A program made the position numbers and the translations under genes. From Haemophilus sp. CCUG 60358 (GTDB taxonomy: Bacteria > Pseudomonadota > Gammaproteobacteria > Enterobacterales > Pasteurellaceae): 64,000 bases of DNA. Of the stretch, positions 28,280 to 37,835 are shown piece after piece. The notes under the pieces were generated by a model. It did not search any database. It was not told the DNA's origin and saw only the letters and a list, made by a program, of their open reading frames with translations. Numbering within the stretch: position 1 is the first letter of the stretch; every line of letters starts with the position of its first letter. The stretch lies in NCBI RefSeq assembly GCF_001679485.1, contig NZ_LZOZ01000017.1:62001-126000 (forward strand), read 5' to 3'.

Positions 28280-28864
28280 ATGCGATTGATGATCTTCATC
28301 TTAGGTTTGTTCCTAAGCAGCGTGAGCTTCGCTTTTTCTGAAGCTGATTTGGTGAAACAACTCCAGCAACCTCAAAGCGTTCAAGGAAACTTTATCCAAC
28401 ATCGCTATTTAAAGGCATTAAATAAGCCAATTGAACTGCAAGGTCAATTCTCCTTGTTAGCTCAAAAAGGGCTATTATGGCAGCTTGAGAAACCGTTTAA
28501 TAACAACTTAAGAGTGACGCCTAAGGGGATTCAACAATGGAATGGGACCCAATGGGTTAATAGCGGTAATGTTGGGCAAAACGAGCAAATTGGTCTTTTT
28601 TTAGGTTTATTATCCGGCAATATTGATGGACTTAAATCTCAATTTGATTTTGCATTATCCGGCAATGCTAACCAATGGCAACTGACCTTAACGCCTAATT
28701 CATTATTAATGCAGCAAATCTTCACAACCATTGAAATTTCAGGCGATCAAACTGTGAAAAAATTAACCTTAAATGAAAAACAAGGCGATCGCACACAAAT
28801 TGAATTTAAGCAAATCCAGCTTAATCAGCCATTAAGTCAGTTTGCCCGTTCAGCGCTGGAATAA
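28280..28864 (+). CDS. LolA-like periplasmic lipid carrier
   Basis: 194 residues with a Sec signal peptide (MRLMIFILGLFLSSVSFA), then a LolA-type half-barrel (VQGNFIQHRYLKALNKPI, GLLWQLEKPF, TPKGIQQWNG). LolA relatives bind lipidated cargo, so this protein probably carries the hydrophobic product between membranes. It sits directly before the MMPL exporter gene, as in known aryl polyene clusters. Confidence 0.88.
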   Translation: MRLMIFILGLFLSSVSFAFSEADLVKQLQQPQSVQGNFIQHRYLKALNKPIELQGQFSLLAQKGLLWQLEKPFNNNLRVTPKGIQQWNGTQWVNSGNVGQNEQIGLFLGLLSGNIDGLKSQFDFALSGNANQWQLTLTPNSLLMQQIFTTIEISGDQTVKKLTLNEKQGDRTQIEFKQIQLNQPLSQFARSALE

Positions 28865-28877
28865 ACTATTGTAAAAG

Positions 28878-31154
28878 ATGAAAAAAACAACCGAACTTTC
28901 CTTGTTATATGCTGTATTTATCTTGTTTGTTTCCCTATTGTTTGGCTATTTTGTCAAACAAGGAAATTGGCTACAAACAGATTTACACACATTACTTCCA
29001 TCTCAACAAGAATGGGCGGATATTCAAGTTCTCGCTGACCAACAGCAAGAAAAACAGCTAAACAGCCAAATTATTGCGCTTATCGGACATCCTGACGAAA
29101 AACAGGCTTTTCAGCTGACAGACCATATTGCGCAAACGTGGCGTAGTAGCAAACTTTTCTCTCATATTACCGATCGCATTCAGCCTAACCTTACTCAGCT
29201 ACAACAAGATATTCAGCTTGTCGCATTTGCCACTTTGCCACAAGCCGTTCGTGAACAGTTGATTAATGATCCTAAAGGCTATTTTCAGCAATATGCAGAG
29301 GACATCGTTAACCCATTTAAGCGAAATAATTTACTCTCACTAGAACAAGATTGGCTCGGTTTTGGACGTTTTGCCCAGCAAACACAACAAGGTAATGTAC
29401 AATGGCACGCCGAAAATGGCATGCTCACTGTCAACCAAGGTAATATGACTTGGGTTTTATTACGTGCTGAACTGCAACAAAATGATTTCATCAATCCATC
29501 AGAAAATTTAACCGCACTTCTAACGGAAAATCGCCAATATCTCACTCAATCTGGTGCACAATTTAAAATTACAGGTAGTGCATTGTTTGCCGCTGATGCA
29601 AAACAAAAAGCCGAAAAAGAAAGCACATTAATGAGCGTACTCGGCGTGAGTTTAACGTTATTATTATTACTGATTGTCTTTCGTACTCCTCGTATTTTAT
29701 GGCTATTTTTGCCGATTCTAATTGGAATGCTTTCAGGTGTCGTTGCAACCGTGTGGGGATTTGGTCAAATTCATATTCTTACCCTTGTTATTGGGACCAG
29801 TCTCGTCGGTGTATTAATTGACTTCCCTCTTCACTGGCTTGCAGGATCTCTTTTTGACCGAAAATGGTTGCCACTTCTTGCGATGCAAAAATTGCGTTTT
29901 ACCTTTTTCATCAGCTTGTTAGTTACCTTACTTGGGTATGGACTACTTGCCTTTACCCATCTGCCTATCTTGCAGCAAACTGCTCTTTTTTCCGCCGTAT
30001 CCTTGAGTACTGCATTACTTGCGACACAGCTATTCTTACCTTATTTATTTTATCGGTATCAGCCAACCATATTATTACCCGAGAGAAGAACATTTAATAC
30101 CATACAAAAAGGATTAAATATCTTTGCAAACAAACGCTTTAATAAAGGTACACTTCTTATTATCTCTCTTTTAGTTTTAGGAGGCGGTATTAAATCCTCA
30201 TGGCATGACGATATCCGACAATGGGTCTCCATGCCTCAATCCATGCTAAATGAAGCCCAAACTATCGGTGAACTCACTGGTGTTGATTTAGGAAGCCAAT
30301 ATTTTTTATTGACGGCTGAAAATGAGACATTACTACTTGAAAAAGATGCGAAGTTAAGCAAGCAATTAGCTCAACGTAACATCACATTTAAATCATTAAG
30401 CCAGTGGATTTTGCCCCTCACAGAACAGATGCAATTCGCAGAACACCTTCAACACATCTCTGCTGATGATTATGCTGTTTTAAATGATATTGGTGTGCCA
30501 ACTGAAAAAATTCAGCAAAATTTGACCGCACTTTCTCAACGTAAGCCATTGACCTTATCTGAAGCGCTTAATACGCAACTTGGACAAGCGTGGAAGATAC
30601 TTTATTTAGGTGAATTAGCCCCTAACCAAGTGGCGAGTATCATAAAAATATCTCAAGCGGATAGTGCAACAATGCAAGTATTGGCAAATAATCAAGATAT
30701 TTTCTGGCAAGATAAACGAGCTTATTTAAATCAAGCCTTTAAAGAAGCAAAAGAGCAAGCTGCTTGGCTAAAAATCATTTCTTTTGCTATCGCTGGATTG
30801 CTTTTATGGAAAGTATTTGAAACCAAAACAAGTATTCGAATCTTGTTCATTCCTTGTATAGCAATCTTAGGAACGGTTGCTATTTTGGGTTGGATTGGTT
30901 TGCCTATTGGTTTATTTTCGATGTTTGGATTATTACTGGTTTCAGCCATTGGTATTGACTACGCCGTTTATATGAAAACCGTACATGAAGAGCTATCTCA
31001 TAAACGCATTACACTGACATTAGCTGCCTGTACCACATTAATCTCATTTTTACTGCTCGCCATTAGCTCCACACCAGCAGTGGCGACATTTGGTATAAGT
31101 GTCAGTATTGGTGTTATAATAAGCCTTTTAACCACATTAAAACTCATGCGCTAA
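28878..31154 (+). CDS. MMPL/RND-family exporter
   Basis: 758 residues with the duplicated RND layout: helix 1 near residues 9-28, a large periplasmic domain, helices 2-6 (from SVLGVSLTLLLLLIVF), a second periplasmic domain and helices 8-12 (from IISFAIAGLLLWKV). SAIGIDYAVYMK in the second half and TSLVGVLIDFPLHW in the first are the charged proton-relay helices. Such exporters move lipids and polyenes across the inner membrane. It is the likely route for the aryl polyene-lipid product. Confidence 0.9.
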   Translation: MKKTTELSLLYAVFILFVSLLFGYFVKQGNWLQTDLHTLLPSQQEWADIQVLADQQQEKQLNSQIIALIGHPDEKQAFQLTDHIAQTWRSSKLFSHITDRIQPNLTQLQQDIQLVAFATLPQAVREQLINDPKGYFQQYAEDIVNPFKRNNLLSLEQDWLGFGRFAQQTQQGNVQWHAENGMLTVNQGNMTWVLLRAELQQNDFINPSENLTALLTENRQYLTQSGAQFKITGSALFAADAKQKAEKESTLMSVLGVSLTLLLLLIVFRTPRILWLFLPILIGMLSGVVATVWGFGQIHILTLVIGTSLVGVLIDFPLHWLAGSLFDRKWLPLLAMQKLRFTFFISLLVTLLGYGLLAFTHLPILQQTALFSAVSLSTALLATQLFLPYLFYRYQPTILLPERRTFNTIQKGLNIFANKRFNKGTLLIISLLVLGGGIKSSWHDDIRQWVSMPQSMLNEAQTIGELTGVDLGSQYFLLTAENETLLLEKDAKLSKQLAQRNITFKSLSQWILPLTEQMQFAEHLQHISADDYAVLNDIGVPTEKIQQNLTALSQRKPLTLSEALNTQLGQAWKILYLGELAPNQVASIIKISQADSATMQVLANNQDIFWQDKRAYLNQAFKEAKEQAAWLKIISFAIAGLLLWKVFETKTSIRILFIPCIAILGTVAILGWIGLPIGLFSMFGLLLVSAIGIDYAVYMKTVHEELSHKRITLTLAACTTLISFLLLAISSTPAVATFGISVSIGVIISLLTTLKLMR

Positions 31155-31180
31155 AAAACGCATAAAAATGACCGCACTTT

Positions 31181-31681
31181 ATGATAAAAAAATATCTTTT
31201 ATTATGGACATTAACATTACTGACAGCTTGCTCAACTTTACCTAATATTGAGGCATTACCGGAAGTAAAAACAGACAGCCGAACCTTTAAAGTAGAGCAA
31301 CTTGCAGAACAGCAAGTTAAACAAACAAGCTTGCTGACTGTTCAGTTCCAGCCTGAGCAATGGCGATGGGTTCAAACCGATCCTCTAGGTTCACCCATTG
31401 CTCGATTATTATTAACGAAACAAGGCTGGAAAAATGACGGCTTTGTGATGCCGAATAAACAAGCACAAGGCTTGTTCTTAGCGCTGGCAACTGCATTTAC
31501 AGAACAACAACCCGATGCAAAACACTTAACATTAATGAATGTGGATGTATCGCATCAACAAAATACGGTGATTTACCAACAGAATGGTCGTTTTTTATGG
31601 AACGTTCGCAAACAATCAAATCAATATTTTATTCAGCTAGCAGATGGCAGTCGTTGGCAAATTGAAGAACTTAACAATTAG
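31181..31681 (+). CDS. DUF3261 outer-membrane lipoprotein
   Basis: 166 residues with lipobox LLTACS (Cys17) and a beta-rich mature domain (VQFQPEQWRWVQTDPLG, GSRWQIEELNN). DUF3261 lipoproteins occur with the MMPL exporter and LolA-like protein in aryl polyene clusters and probably complete the path to the outer membrane. The start codon is directly preceded by an exact uptake signal (31171-31179), and no Shine-Dalgarno is visible; coupling to the upstream gene may drive initiation. Confidence 0.85.
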   Translation: MIKKYLLLWTLTLLTACSTLPNIEALPEVKTDSRTFKVEQLAEQQVKQTSLLTVQFQPEQWRWVQTDPLGSPIARLLLTKQGWKNDGFVMPNKQAQGLFLALATAFTEQQPDAKHLTLMNVDVSHQQNTVIYQQNGRFLWNVRKQSNQYFIQLADGSRWQIEELNN

Positions 31682-31689
31682 GAATCTCT

Positions 31690-32910
31690 GTGCAATTATT
31701 TCTTTCTCAACCAGGCATTTTGAGTAGCATTGGCGATAGTCTATCTCAACATGTTCAAACTTTATTGGAAGGTAGTGACTCGCCACTGACTTTTTCTAAC
31801 AAACATTTCCAAGAAAATGGCTTGCAGGGTAAATGTAATACTCTGGGTGAAGTCAACACATCCTTGCGGGCATTTCCAGCTGATTTACCAAAAAAACATC
31901 ACAGCCGAAACAATCAATTACTCTGGCACAGCTTAGAACAAATTGAACCAACCATTCAGAAAGCTATCTCACGTTTTGGTCGCCATCGTATTGCAGTAGT
32001 TATCGGTACATCTACCACAGGTGTAGATGAAAATTTACCTGTATTTAAATATGCTGCAGAACATGAGGATTGGTCTGGTGCTGAATTTAATCAACAACAA
32101 CAATATTTTTCTGCTCCGGCTGATTTTATTGCCCATCAATATGGCTTAACCAATCTTATCTATGGCATTTCAACTGCCTGTACATCAGGTGCGAAAGCAT
32201 TAATTAGTGCAGCTCGTCTATTGAATGCGAACTTGTGCGATGCAGTAATTTGCGGCGGTGTCGATACTTTATCGCTATTAACCTTAGTTGGCTTTAACTC
32301 TCTCTCTGTTTTATCTGCTGAACAAACCAATCCTTTTTCAGCTAATCGCCAAGGTATCAATCTAGGTGAGGGTTCCGCTGTATTTGTGATGAGCAAAGAA
32401 AAATTAGATGATCATAATGTGGCGCTATTAGGCTATGGGGCCAGCAGTGATGCCTATCATATGTCATCACCACACCCTGAAGGCGAGGGTGCGATTAAAG
32501 CCTTCCAAGCTGCATTAAACTCGGCACAACTAGCTCCAGAAGCCATTAATTGGGTTAATTTACATGGCACCGGCACCATCCATAATGATCAGATGGAAGC
32601 CTTAGCAATTCACCATATTTTTGGTCACGATACGCCTTGCACAACAACAAAACCTTATACAGGACACACGCTAGGCGCAGCGGGTGCTATTGAGGCGGCT
32701 ATTTTATGGGGGATGATTGACCGCACTTTTAATCCAACAGGTAAACTTCCTGCACAATTATGGGATAAACAAGCCGATGAAAAAATGCCACCAATTGCCA
32801 TTACTGATCACATGAGTTCTTGGAAATCCGAAAGACGCATTGGTGCAAGTAGCTCTTTCGCTTTTGGTGGTAATAATTCAGTACTTATTTTAGGGGAAGT
32901 GAATGATTGA
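31690..32910 (+). CDS. Beta-ketoacyl synthase of the aryl polyene half (ApeO-like)
   Basis: 406 residues with the complete triad: Cys164 in STACTSGAKA, His292 in LHGTGTIHND and His326 in TGHTLGAAGA. The start is GTG at 31690 with AGGA six bases upstream. It overlaps the dehydratase gene by 8 bases. In known clusters the full ketosynthase of this position pairs with the chain-length-factor-like protein encoded at the start of the cluster (here 20640). Confidence 0.9.
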   Translation: MQLFLSQPGILSSIGDSLSQHVQTLLEGSDSPLTFSNKHFQENGLQGKCNTLGEVNTSLRAFPADLPKKHHSRNNQLLWHSLEQIEPTIQKAISRFGRHRIAVVIGTSTTGVDENLPVFKYAAEHEDWSGAEFNQQQQYFSAPADFIAHQYGLTNLIYGISTACTSGAKALISAARLLNANLCDAVICGGVDTLSLLTLVGFNSLSVLSAEQTNPFSANRQGINLGEGSAVFVMSKEKLDDHNVALLGYGASSDAYHMSSPHPEGEGAIKAFQAALNSAQLAPEAINWVNLHGTGTIHNDQMEALAIHHIFGHDTPCTTTKPYTGHTLGAAGAIEAAILWGMIDRTFNPTGKLPAQLWDKQADEKMPPIAITDHMSSWKSERRIGASSSFAFGGNNSVLILGEVND

Positions 32911-33355
32911 TTTAACCTGTCCTATTACTGATATTTCACCATTAATCCCTCATAGTGGGGAAATGGTCATGCTAGATAAAATCACTGAATTTGGCGAAGA
33001 TTATTTGATCGCAGAGATGACCGTAAAGCCAGACTGTCTGTTCTTAAAAGACGGTAAATTGGCTACTTATATGGGCGCTGAAATCTTAGCTCAAGGCGTA
33101 GCAGCGTGGGCGGGATGTAAATGTGTAAAAGCAGGTCAACCTATTGGATTAGGCTATTGGATCGGCTCAAGAAAACTGACATTACATCGTCAAGATATTT
33201 CCGTAGGAAGCTTATTACAAATTCAAATTAAACGTTCTATTGAAGACGCAACGGGATTTGGTGTTTTTGACTGTACGTTAATCGATCTTTCTAATCAGCA
33301 ACCTTTAGTGGAAGGTGCATTAAACGTTTTCAGACCACAAGTATCACAGGAATAA
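32903..33355 (+). CDS. ApeP-type hotdog dehydratase
   Basis: 150 residues. LIPHSGEMVMLDKITEFG carries the catalytic His and YMGAEILAQGVAAWAG the catalytic Glu/Asp helix of FabA/FabZ-like dehydratases. It probably removes water from the beta-hydroxyacyl-ACP to build the conjugated double bonds. It overlaps the ketosynthase stop by 8 bases and precedes the ketoreductase gene by 3. Confidence 0.88.
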   Translation: MIDLTCPITDISPLIPHSGEMVMLDKITEFGEDYLIAEMTVKPDCLFLKDGKLATYMGAEILAQGVAAWAGCKCVKAGQPIGLGYWIGSRKLTLHRQDISVGSLLQIQIKRSIEDATGFGVFDCTLIDLSNQQPLVEGALNVFRPQVSQE

Positions 33356-33358
33356 AAA

Positions 33359-34087
33359 ATGAATGAAAGCATTTTAGTTACAGGCTCAAGCCGAGGTATC
33401 GGCAAAGCCATCGCCTTACGCCTTGCACAATCAGGTTTTGATATTGTGGTTCATTGCCGCAGTCGTATTGAAGAAGCTGAAGAGGTCGCACAATCAATTC
33501 GAGAATTAGGTCGTCAAGCTCGTGTATTACAGTTTGATGTTAGTCATCGATACGAAACCGCAGAAAAACTACTTGCTGATGTTGAATCTCACGGTGCTTA
33601 TTATGGCGTTGTGCTCAATGCCGGATTAACACGAGATAATGCATTCCCTGCGCTGACTGATGAAGATTGGGATGTTGTTTTACGCACGAATTTAGATGGA
33701 TTTTATAATGTTCTCCATCCTATTATGATGCCAATGATCCGACGCCGTAAAGCGGGTCGAATCGTTTGTATCACATCTGTATCTGGACTAATTGGCAACC
33801 GAGGCCAAGTTAACTATAGCGCCTCTAAGGCCGGTATTATTGGTGCAGCAAAAGCACTTGCCGTCGAACTCGCTAAACGTAAAATCACGGTAAACTGTGT
33901 GGCTCCAGGTCTCATCGATACGGATATATTAGATGAAAATCTTCCGATTGATGAAATTTTAAAAATGATTCCAGTTGCAAGAATGGGAGGCCCTGAAGAA
34001 GTCGCGCATGCCGTAGATTTTCTGATGGATGAAAAAGCCGCTTATATTACTCGCCAAGTTATTGCTGTTAATGGTGGGCTTTGCTAA
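33359..34087 (+). CDS. 3-ketoacyl-ACP reductase of the aryl polyene half (FabG-like)
   Basis: 242-residue short-chain dehydrogenase with the cofactor loop TGSSRGIGKAIA, catalytic Ser in ITSVSGLIGN and YSASK (YxxxK). It reduces beta-ketoacyl-ACP in each extension cycle. It is clearly distinct from the housekeeping fabG in this window, so it is a dedicated paralogue. It is the third enzyme of the KS-DH-KR group. Confidence 0.9.
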   Translation: MNESILVTGSSRGIGKAIALRLAQSGFDIVVHCRSRIEEAEEVAQSIRELGRQARVLQFDVSHRYETAEKLLADVESHGAYYGVVLNAGLTRDNAFPALTDEDWDVVLRTNLDGFYNVLHPIMMPMIRRRKAGRIVCITSVSGLIGNRGQVNYSASKAGIIGAAKALAVELAKRKITVNCVAPGLIDTDILDENLPIDEILKMIPVARMGGPEEVAHAVDFLMDEKAAYITRQVIAVNGGLC

Positions 34088-34096
34088 AACATTTGC

Positions 34097-34117
34097 AGTA
34101 CAAAAATTTTTTGTACT
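34097..34117. repeat. Palindrome before the last ketosynthase gene
   Basis: AGTACAAAAA (34097-34106) pairs with TTTTTGTACT (34108-34117) across a single base. It lies in the 60-base gap, the longest gap among the late aryl polyene genes. It could be an operator or a processing site; nothing else supports either. Confidence 0.4.
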
Positions 34118-34147
34118 AATCTAATAATAAATAATCGAGACAAAAAA

Positions 34148-35392
34148 ATGAAACGAGTTGTCATTACAGGTATTGGCGCAGTCACGGCCTTTGGAAAAAC
34201 ATGGAAAGACGTAAAAGCCGCCTTTCAACGCAAACAAAATGCAGTTCAAGCGAAAACTGAATGGGCTGAACGTTATCCTGAGTTAGGAGCAAATCTCGGC
34301 GCTGAAATCCATAATTACACCCCGCCAGCCCATTGGAATCGAAAACAACTTCGCAGCTTAGGTCGTGTCTCTCAATTTGCCGTTGAAGCTGCTGAACTCG
34401 CCTTAGCAAATGCTAATCTATTAGATGAAAATGGGGTTATTTTGCCTTATTTAAAAGAAGGAATAATGGGCGTAGCCTGTGGTTCTTCCACTGGCTCAAC
34501 AAATGATGTCAGAGATGCGGCAGAACTCCTCATGACAGGAAAATCGGATGGTTTTAATGCCAATACCTATGTGCGTATGATGCCTCATACCACGGCAGCA
34601 AATATTGGTATTTTCTTTGGTCTAACTGGCCGAATCATTCCTACGTCTAGTGCTTGTTCTTCCGGCAGCCAAGGTATTGGCTATGCTTATGAATCAATTA
34701 AACATGGTTTAATCCCGATGATGCTTGCTGGAGGAGCAGAAGAATTTTGTCCATCTGAAGTTTATGTATTTGACTCTCTTTATGCTGCAAGTAGAAATAA
34801 TGCTCACCCTAAACAAACTCCTCGTCCTTATGATAAAGATCGTGATGGATTAGTAATTGGTGAAGGTGCTGGTATTTTTGTATTAGAAGAGCTGGAACAT
34901 GCGCTTTCTCGTGGTGCCAATATCATTGCAGAAATTGTTGGCTATGGTGCCAATAGTGATGGTGCTCATGTAACTCGTCCACAAAAAGATACTATGCAGC
35001 GCTGTATGGAGCTAGCCTTAAAAGATGCACAGCTATCTCCAGAGCAAGTGGGCTATGTAAATGGCCATGGCACGGCCACCGAACAAGGCGACATCGCAGA
35101 AACACTCGCAACGGAAGCTGTGTTTGGAAAAGTACCACTTAGCTCACAAAAAAGCTATCTAGGACATACCCTAGGTGCTTGTGGCGCATTAGAATCGTGG
35201 TTTTCAATTGAAATGATGCGTGATGGCTGGTTTGCCCCAACCATTAATTTAGATAATATTGACGAACGCTGTGGCAAATTAGACTATATTCAAGGTGATG
35301 GACGACAAATTCAAACAAACTACGTGATGAATAATAACTTTGCTTTTGGAGGAGTCAATACCTCGCTCATTTTTAAACGCTGGGAAGCGTAA
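34148..35392 (+). CDS. Beta-ketoacyl synthase of the aryl polyene half (ApeR-like)
   Basis: 414-residue KAS II-type enzyme with Cys170 in SSACSSGSQ, His307 in NGHGTATEQ and His340 in LGHTLGACGA. It is the last gene of the locus and is separated from the reductase by 60 bases. In characterised systems the final ketosynthase is a separate homodimer (ApeR). A bidirectional terminator follows directly. Confidence 0.9.
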   Translation: MKRVVITGIGAVTAFGKTWKDVKAAFQRKQNAVQAKTEWAERYPELGANLGAEIHNYTPPAHWNRKQLRSLGRVSQFAVEAAELALANANLLDENGVILPYLKEGIMGVACGSSTGSTNDVRDAAELLMTGKSDGFNANTYVRMMPHTTAANIGIFFGLTGRIIPTSSACSSGSQGIGYAYESIKHGLIPMMLAGGAEEFCPSEVYVFDSLYAASRNNAHPKQTPRPYDKDRDGLVIGEGAGIFVLEELEHALSRGANIIAEIVGYGANSDGAHVTRPQKDTMQRCMELALKDAQLSPEQVGYVNGHGTATEQGDIAETLATEAVFGKVPLSSQKSYLGHTLGACGALESWFSIEMMRDGWFAPTINLDNIDERCGKLDYIQGDGRQIQTNYVMNNNFAFGGVNTSLIFKRWEA

Positions 35393-35395
35393 CAA

Positions 35396-35428
35396 AAAAG
35401 GCTATTCAAACGAATAGCCTTTTCTTTT
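35396..35428. terminator. Bidirectional terminator after the aryl polyene locus
   Basis: A perfect 12-bp stem (AAAAGGCTATTC at 35396-35407 with GAATAGCCTTTT at 35412-35423) has an AAAC loop, with A-rich and T-rich flanks. It separates the locus from the convergent dcuB-type gene. Confidence 0.9.
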
Positions 35429-35440
35429 ATCAGCAGTTAA

Positions 35441-37108
35441 TTATAGATAACCAAACAAGCTTGTGAAAATGTAACCGAAGATACATGAAGTGATTACACC
35501 GATTAAGCCCGGTAAAATAAAGCTGTGGTTAATTACAAACTTACCAATGTGGGTTGTGCCTGAACGGTCGAATTGGATTGCCGCAAGGTCACTTGGGTAA
35601 GTTGGTAAAATGTAGTAACCGTAACAAGCTGAAGCAAAGGCTAATATAACAGCTGGATCAACGCCGATACCTAAAGCTAATGGAACGAATGCAACCAATG
35701 CTGCCGCTTGTGAGTTTACGAATTTAGAAATTAATAACAACATCACGGCGTAAGTCCAAGGATGTGCTTTTACCACATCACCAAGTGCTGCTTTCATCAT
35801 TGGAGTGTGAACGGTAAACATGGTTTCTGCCATCCAAGAAATCCCGAATACAGCCACTAATGCAATCATACCTGAACGGAAAATTTCATTTTTACTGATT
35901 TTACCCGCATCAGTTTTAGTAAAGATAACAATTAATGCACCCGCTAATAACATGAAGATTTGAATAACGTGAACCATACTTAAATTCACTTTTTTCTTCG
36001 CAGTGTCTTTTAATACGATTGCAGCGTTATCGATAGTTTCAGTTTTATCACCCGCAGTGATGACAACATTGTTATCTTGAGCGGTAATTGTTTGAGCGAC
36101 TTCACCTTTATCGTTATAAATTGCAACGTTATTGTAGGCTGTTTGTGTTTTCGCTTTGCTGTCTTTAACATCAAGCACTAATGTACCATCTTTTGCTAAT
36201 GCAACAATTTTACCGTCTTTAACATTGAAAGATTTCACTGCTTTATCGGCAGAAACAATTTCAACTACTTGAGCTGGTGCTGATTTTTCAAAGGCTGGGC
36301 GTAAATCTTTAAAGTAACCTAATACCGCTACCACTAAAATTGCACCAAAGAAGATCCACATCGCATTCCAGCTAGATTGTGGTAATTTTTTATCTAATAA
36401 TGATGTGCTATCACCATAAACATATTTTTTGAATTCTGGATCTTTTAATTTCTCTTGGAATTCTGGGTCTTTATCTAAATCTTTACCGCGGAACCAGCTG
36501 AAAATACCGATAGCCAATACACCGCAAAGGGTTGAAGGCACGGTAATTTTTAATAAATCTAAATAACCATCAAAACCTGCTAATGGTGTTTTAGCATTCA
36601 CTAAGAATGTGGTTAAAGTCACTACTGCCACAGAAACAGGTGACGCAATGATACCCATTTGAGAAGCAATTGAGCTTGCTGCCATTGGACGTTCAGGACG
36701 AATATCATTTTTGATCGCAATATCATAAATGATTGGTAACATGGTATAAACCACGTGACCTGTACCACATAAAATAGTTAAGAAACAAGTTACAAATGGT
36801 GCCAAAATACTGACATATTTCGGGTTACGACGAAGCATTTTCTCCGCGATTTGTAACATGACATCTAAACCACCACTGGCTTGTAATGTTGCCGATGTCA
36901 CTACCACCGCAAGGATAGTTAGCATTACATCGATAGCTGGCTTACCTGGTTCAATACCAAAGCCGAAAACAAGAACAATTAAGCCTACCCCACCAAGCAT
37001 ACCCAGTGCGATACCACCTTTTTTTGCCCCGTAAAACAAACAGATAAGAACAATAACAAGCTGAATAGCAAACTGGCTACCTTCACCTAGGTTCATTAGA
37101 AAATCCAT
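35441..37108 (-). CDS. dcuB: Anaerobic C4-dicarboxylate transporter DcuB-type, with central insertion
   Basis: Fumarate/succinate exchanger of the DcuA/DcuB family (inner membrane). Residues 12-270 and 378-555 match the E. coli DcuB pattern closely: [43 protein letters not shown]-like [10 protein letters not shown] and [19 protein letters not shown]. The protein has 555 residues against 446 in E. coli. The excess is a beta-rich, charged stretch at about residues 275-375 ([19 protein letters not shown] and similar) that replaces the short DLRPSF loop. The insertion keeps the frame and neighbouring helices, so the transporter is probably functional. An FNR-like site lies upstream. Confidence 0.9.
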   Translation of the reverse strand: MDFLMNLGEGSQFAIQLVIVLICLFYGAKKGGIALGMLGGVGLIVLVFGFGIEPGKPAIDVMLTILAVVVTSATLQASGGLDVMLQIAEKMLRRNPKYVSILAPFVTCFLTILCGTGHVVYTMLPIIYDIAIKNDIRPERPMAASSIASQMGIIASPVSVAVVTLTTFLVNAKTPLAGFDGYLDLLKITVPSTLCGVLAIGIFSWFRGKDLDKDPEFQEKLKDPEFKKYVYGDSTSLLDKKLPQSSWNAMWIFFGAILVVAVLGYFKDLRPAFEKSAPAQVVEIVSADKAVKSFNVKDGKIVALAKDGTLVLDVKDSKAKTQTAYNNVAIYNDKGEVAQTITAQDNNVVITAGDKTETIDNAAIVLKDTAKKKVNLSMVHVIQIFMLLAGALIVIFTKTDAGKISKNEIFRSGMIALVAVFGISWMAETMFTVHTPMMKAALGDVVKAHPWTYAVMLLLISKFVNSQAAALVAFVPLALGIGVDPAVILAFASACYGYYILPTYPSDLAAIQFDRSGTTHIGKFVINHSFILPGLIGVITSCIFGYIFTSLFGYL

Positions 37109-37344
37109 AAGATACTCCGAATCATTTTATGGTTAATTAGAAAAAATTTTGATCGAATACTAGCATCAAAATTAACTCATAATAAGTACTTTTAAGGTAA
37201 ATCTTGTTTTAAATCAAAAAATAAAGGGACTTAATAATAAAAGCAAATCTGAGAAAGATTAAAAAAGGAAAGTGCGGTCAGAAATTTAAGAGATTTAGAT
37301 ATATTTTTTTATTTGAAGATAAAGAATGTAGAAAAGAAATTTAA
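37109..37344 (-). promoter_or_regulatory. dcuB upstream region with FNR-type site
   Basis: TTGTTTTAAATCAA at 37204-37217 matches the FNR consensus TTGATNNNNATCAA at 9 of 10 positions. On the minus strand, TATTAT (37179-37184) lies about 25 bases downstream and would serve as -10, which puts the site near -40, the class II position. Anaerobic induction is expected for dcuB. An exact uptake signal also lies in this gap near 37271. Confidence 0.55.
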
Positions 37345-37376
37345 AGAAAAAAATTAGGCGACCTAAAAGATCGCCC
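37345..37376 (-). terminator. Terminator after acpP
   Basis: On the minus strand, GGCGA/TCGCC (arms 37357-37361 and 37371-37375) encloses a 9-base loop and is followed by TAATTTTTTTC. It sits 10 bases after the acpP stop. Confidence 0.7.
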
Positions 37377-37386
37377 AACTTAAAAA

Positions 37387-37617
37387 TTACTGATTGTTTT
37401 GAACGTAGTCAATCGCAGATTGAACAGTTGTGATTTTTTCAGCTTCTTCATCAGGAATTTCGATATCGAATTCTTCTTCTAAAGCCATTACTAATTCAAC
37501 TGTATCTAAAGAGTCCGCACCTAAATCTTCAACGAAAGAAGCTTCTGGTTTTACGTCTTCTTCTTTAACACCTAATTGTTCAACGATGATTTTTTTCACG
37601 CGTTCTTCAATACTCAT
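37387..37617 (-). CDS. acpP: Housekeeping acyl carrier protein
   Basis: 76 residues, the standard type II ACP, with phosphopantetheine site ADSLDTV (Ser36) and the acidic helix [19 protein letters not shown]. It is the last gene of the plsX-fabH-fabD-fabG-acpP order and has its own candidate promoter upstream. It supplies the carrier for fatty-acid synthesis and is distinct from the three cluster ACPs. Confidence 0.98.
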   Translation of the reverse strand: MSIEERVKKIIVEQLGVKEEDVKPEASFVEDLGADSLDTVELVMALEEEFDIEIPDEEAEKITTVQSAIDYVQNNQ

Positions 37618-37658
37618 TTGTTTTTCCTATTGTTGTTTTAACTCATTTAAGAGCGGTT

Positions 37659-37686
37659 AGTGTATGCATTTTTGATAAAGTTGCAA
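37659..37686 (-). promoter_or_regulatory. Candidate acpP promoter
   Basis: On the minus strand a TTGCAA -35 (37681-37686) is separated by 16 bases from a TACACT -10 (37659-37664), about 40 bases before the acpP ATG. The 218-base gap between fabG and acpP makes a separate promoter likely. Confidence 0.45.
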
Positions 37687-37835
37687 CTATTTCTTAGGTG
37701 GTCGCACCACAAAAAAACAGGCAATGTAAAAACACATACAGAGAAAAAGTTACATTGCGATTGGGATTTTATCATTAACTAAACTGCTTTGCTATATGTT
37801 ATAGACAAAATCACTCATATATCCCCATGAAAGGG

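Noticed and set aside
37141..37175. TTGAT...ATCAA half-sites near 37150 as a second FNR site
   Set aside because: The half-sites are about 11 bases apart instead of 4, so they do not form an FNR operator.
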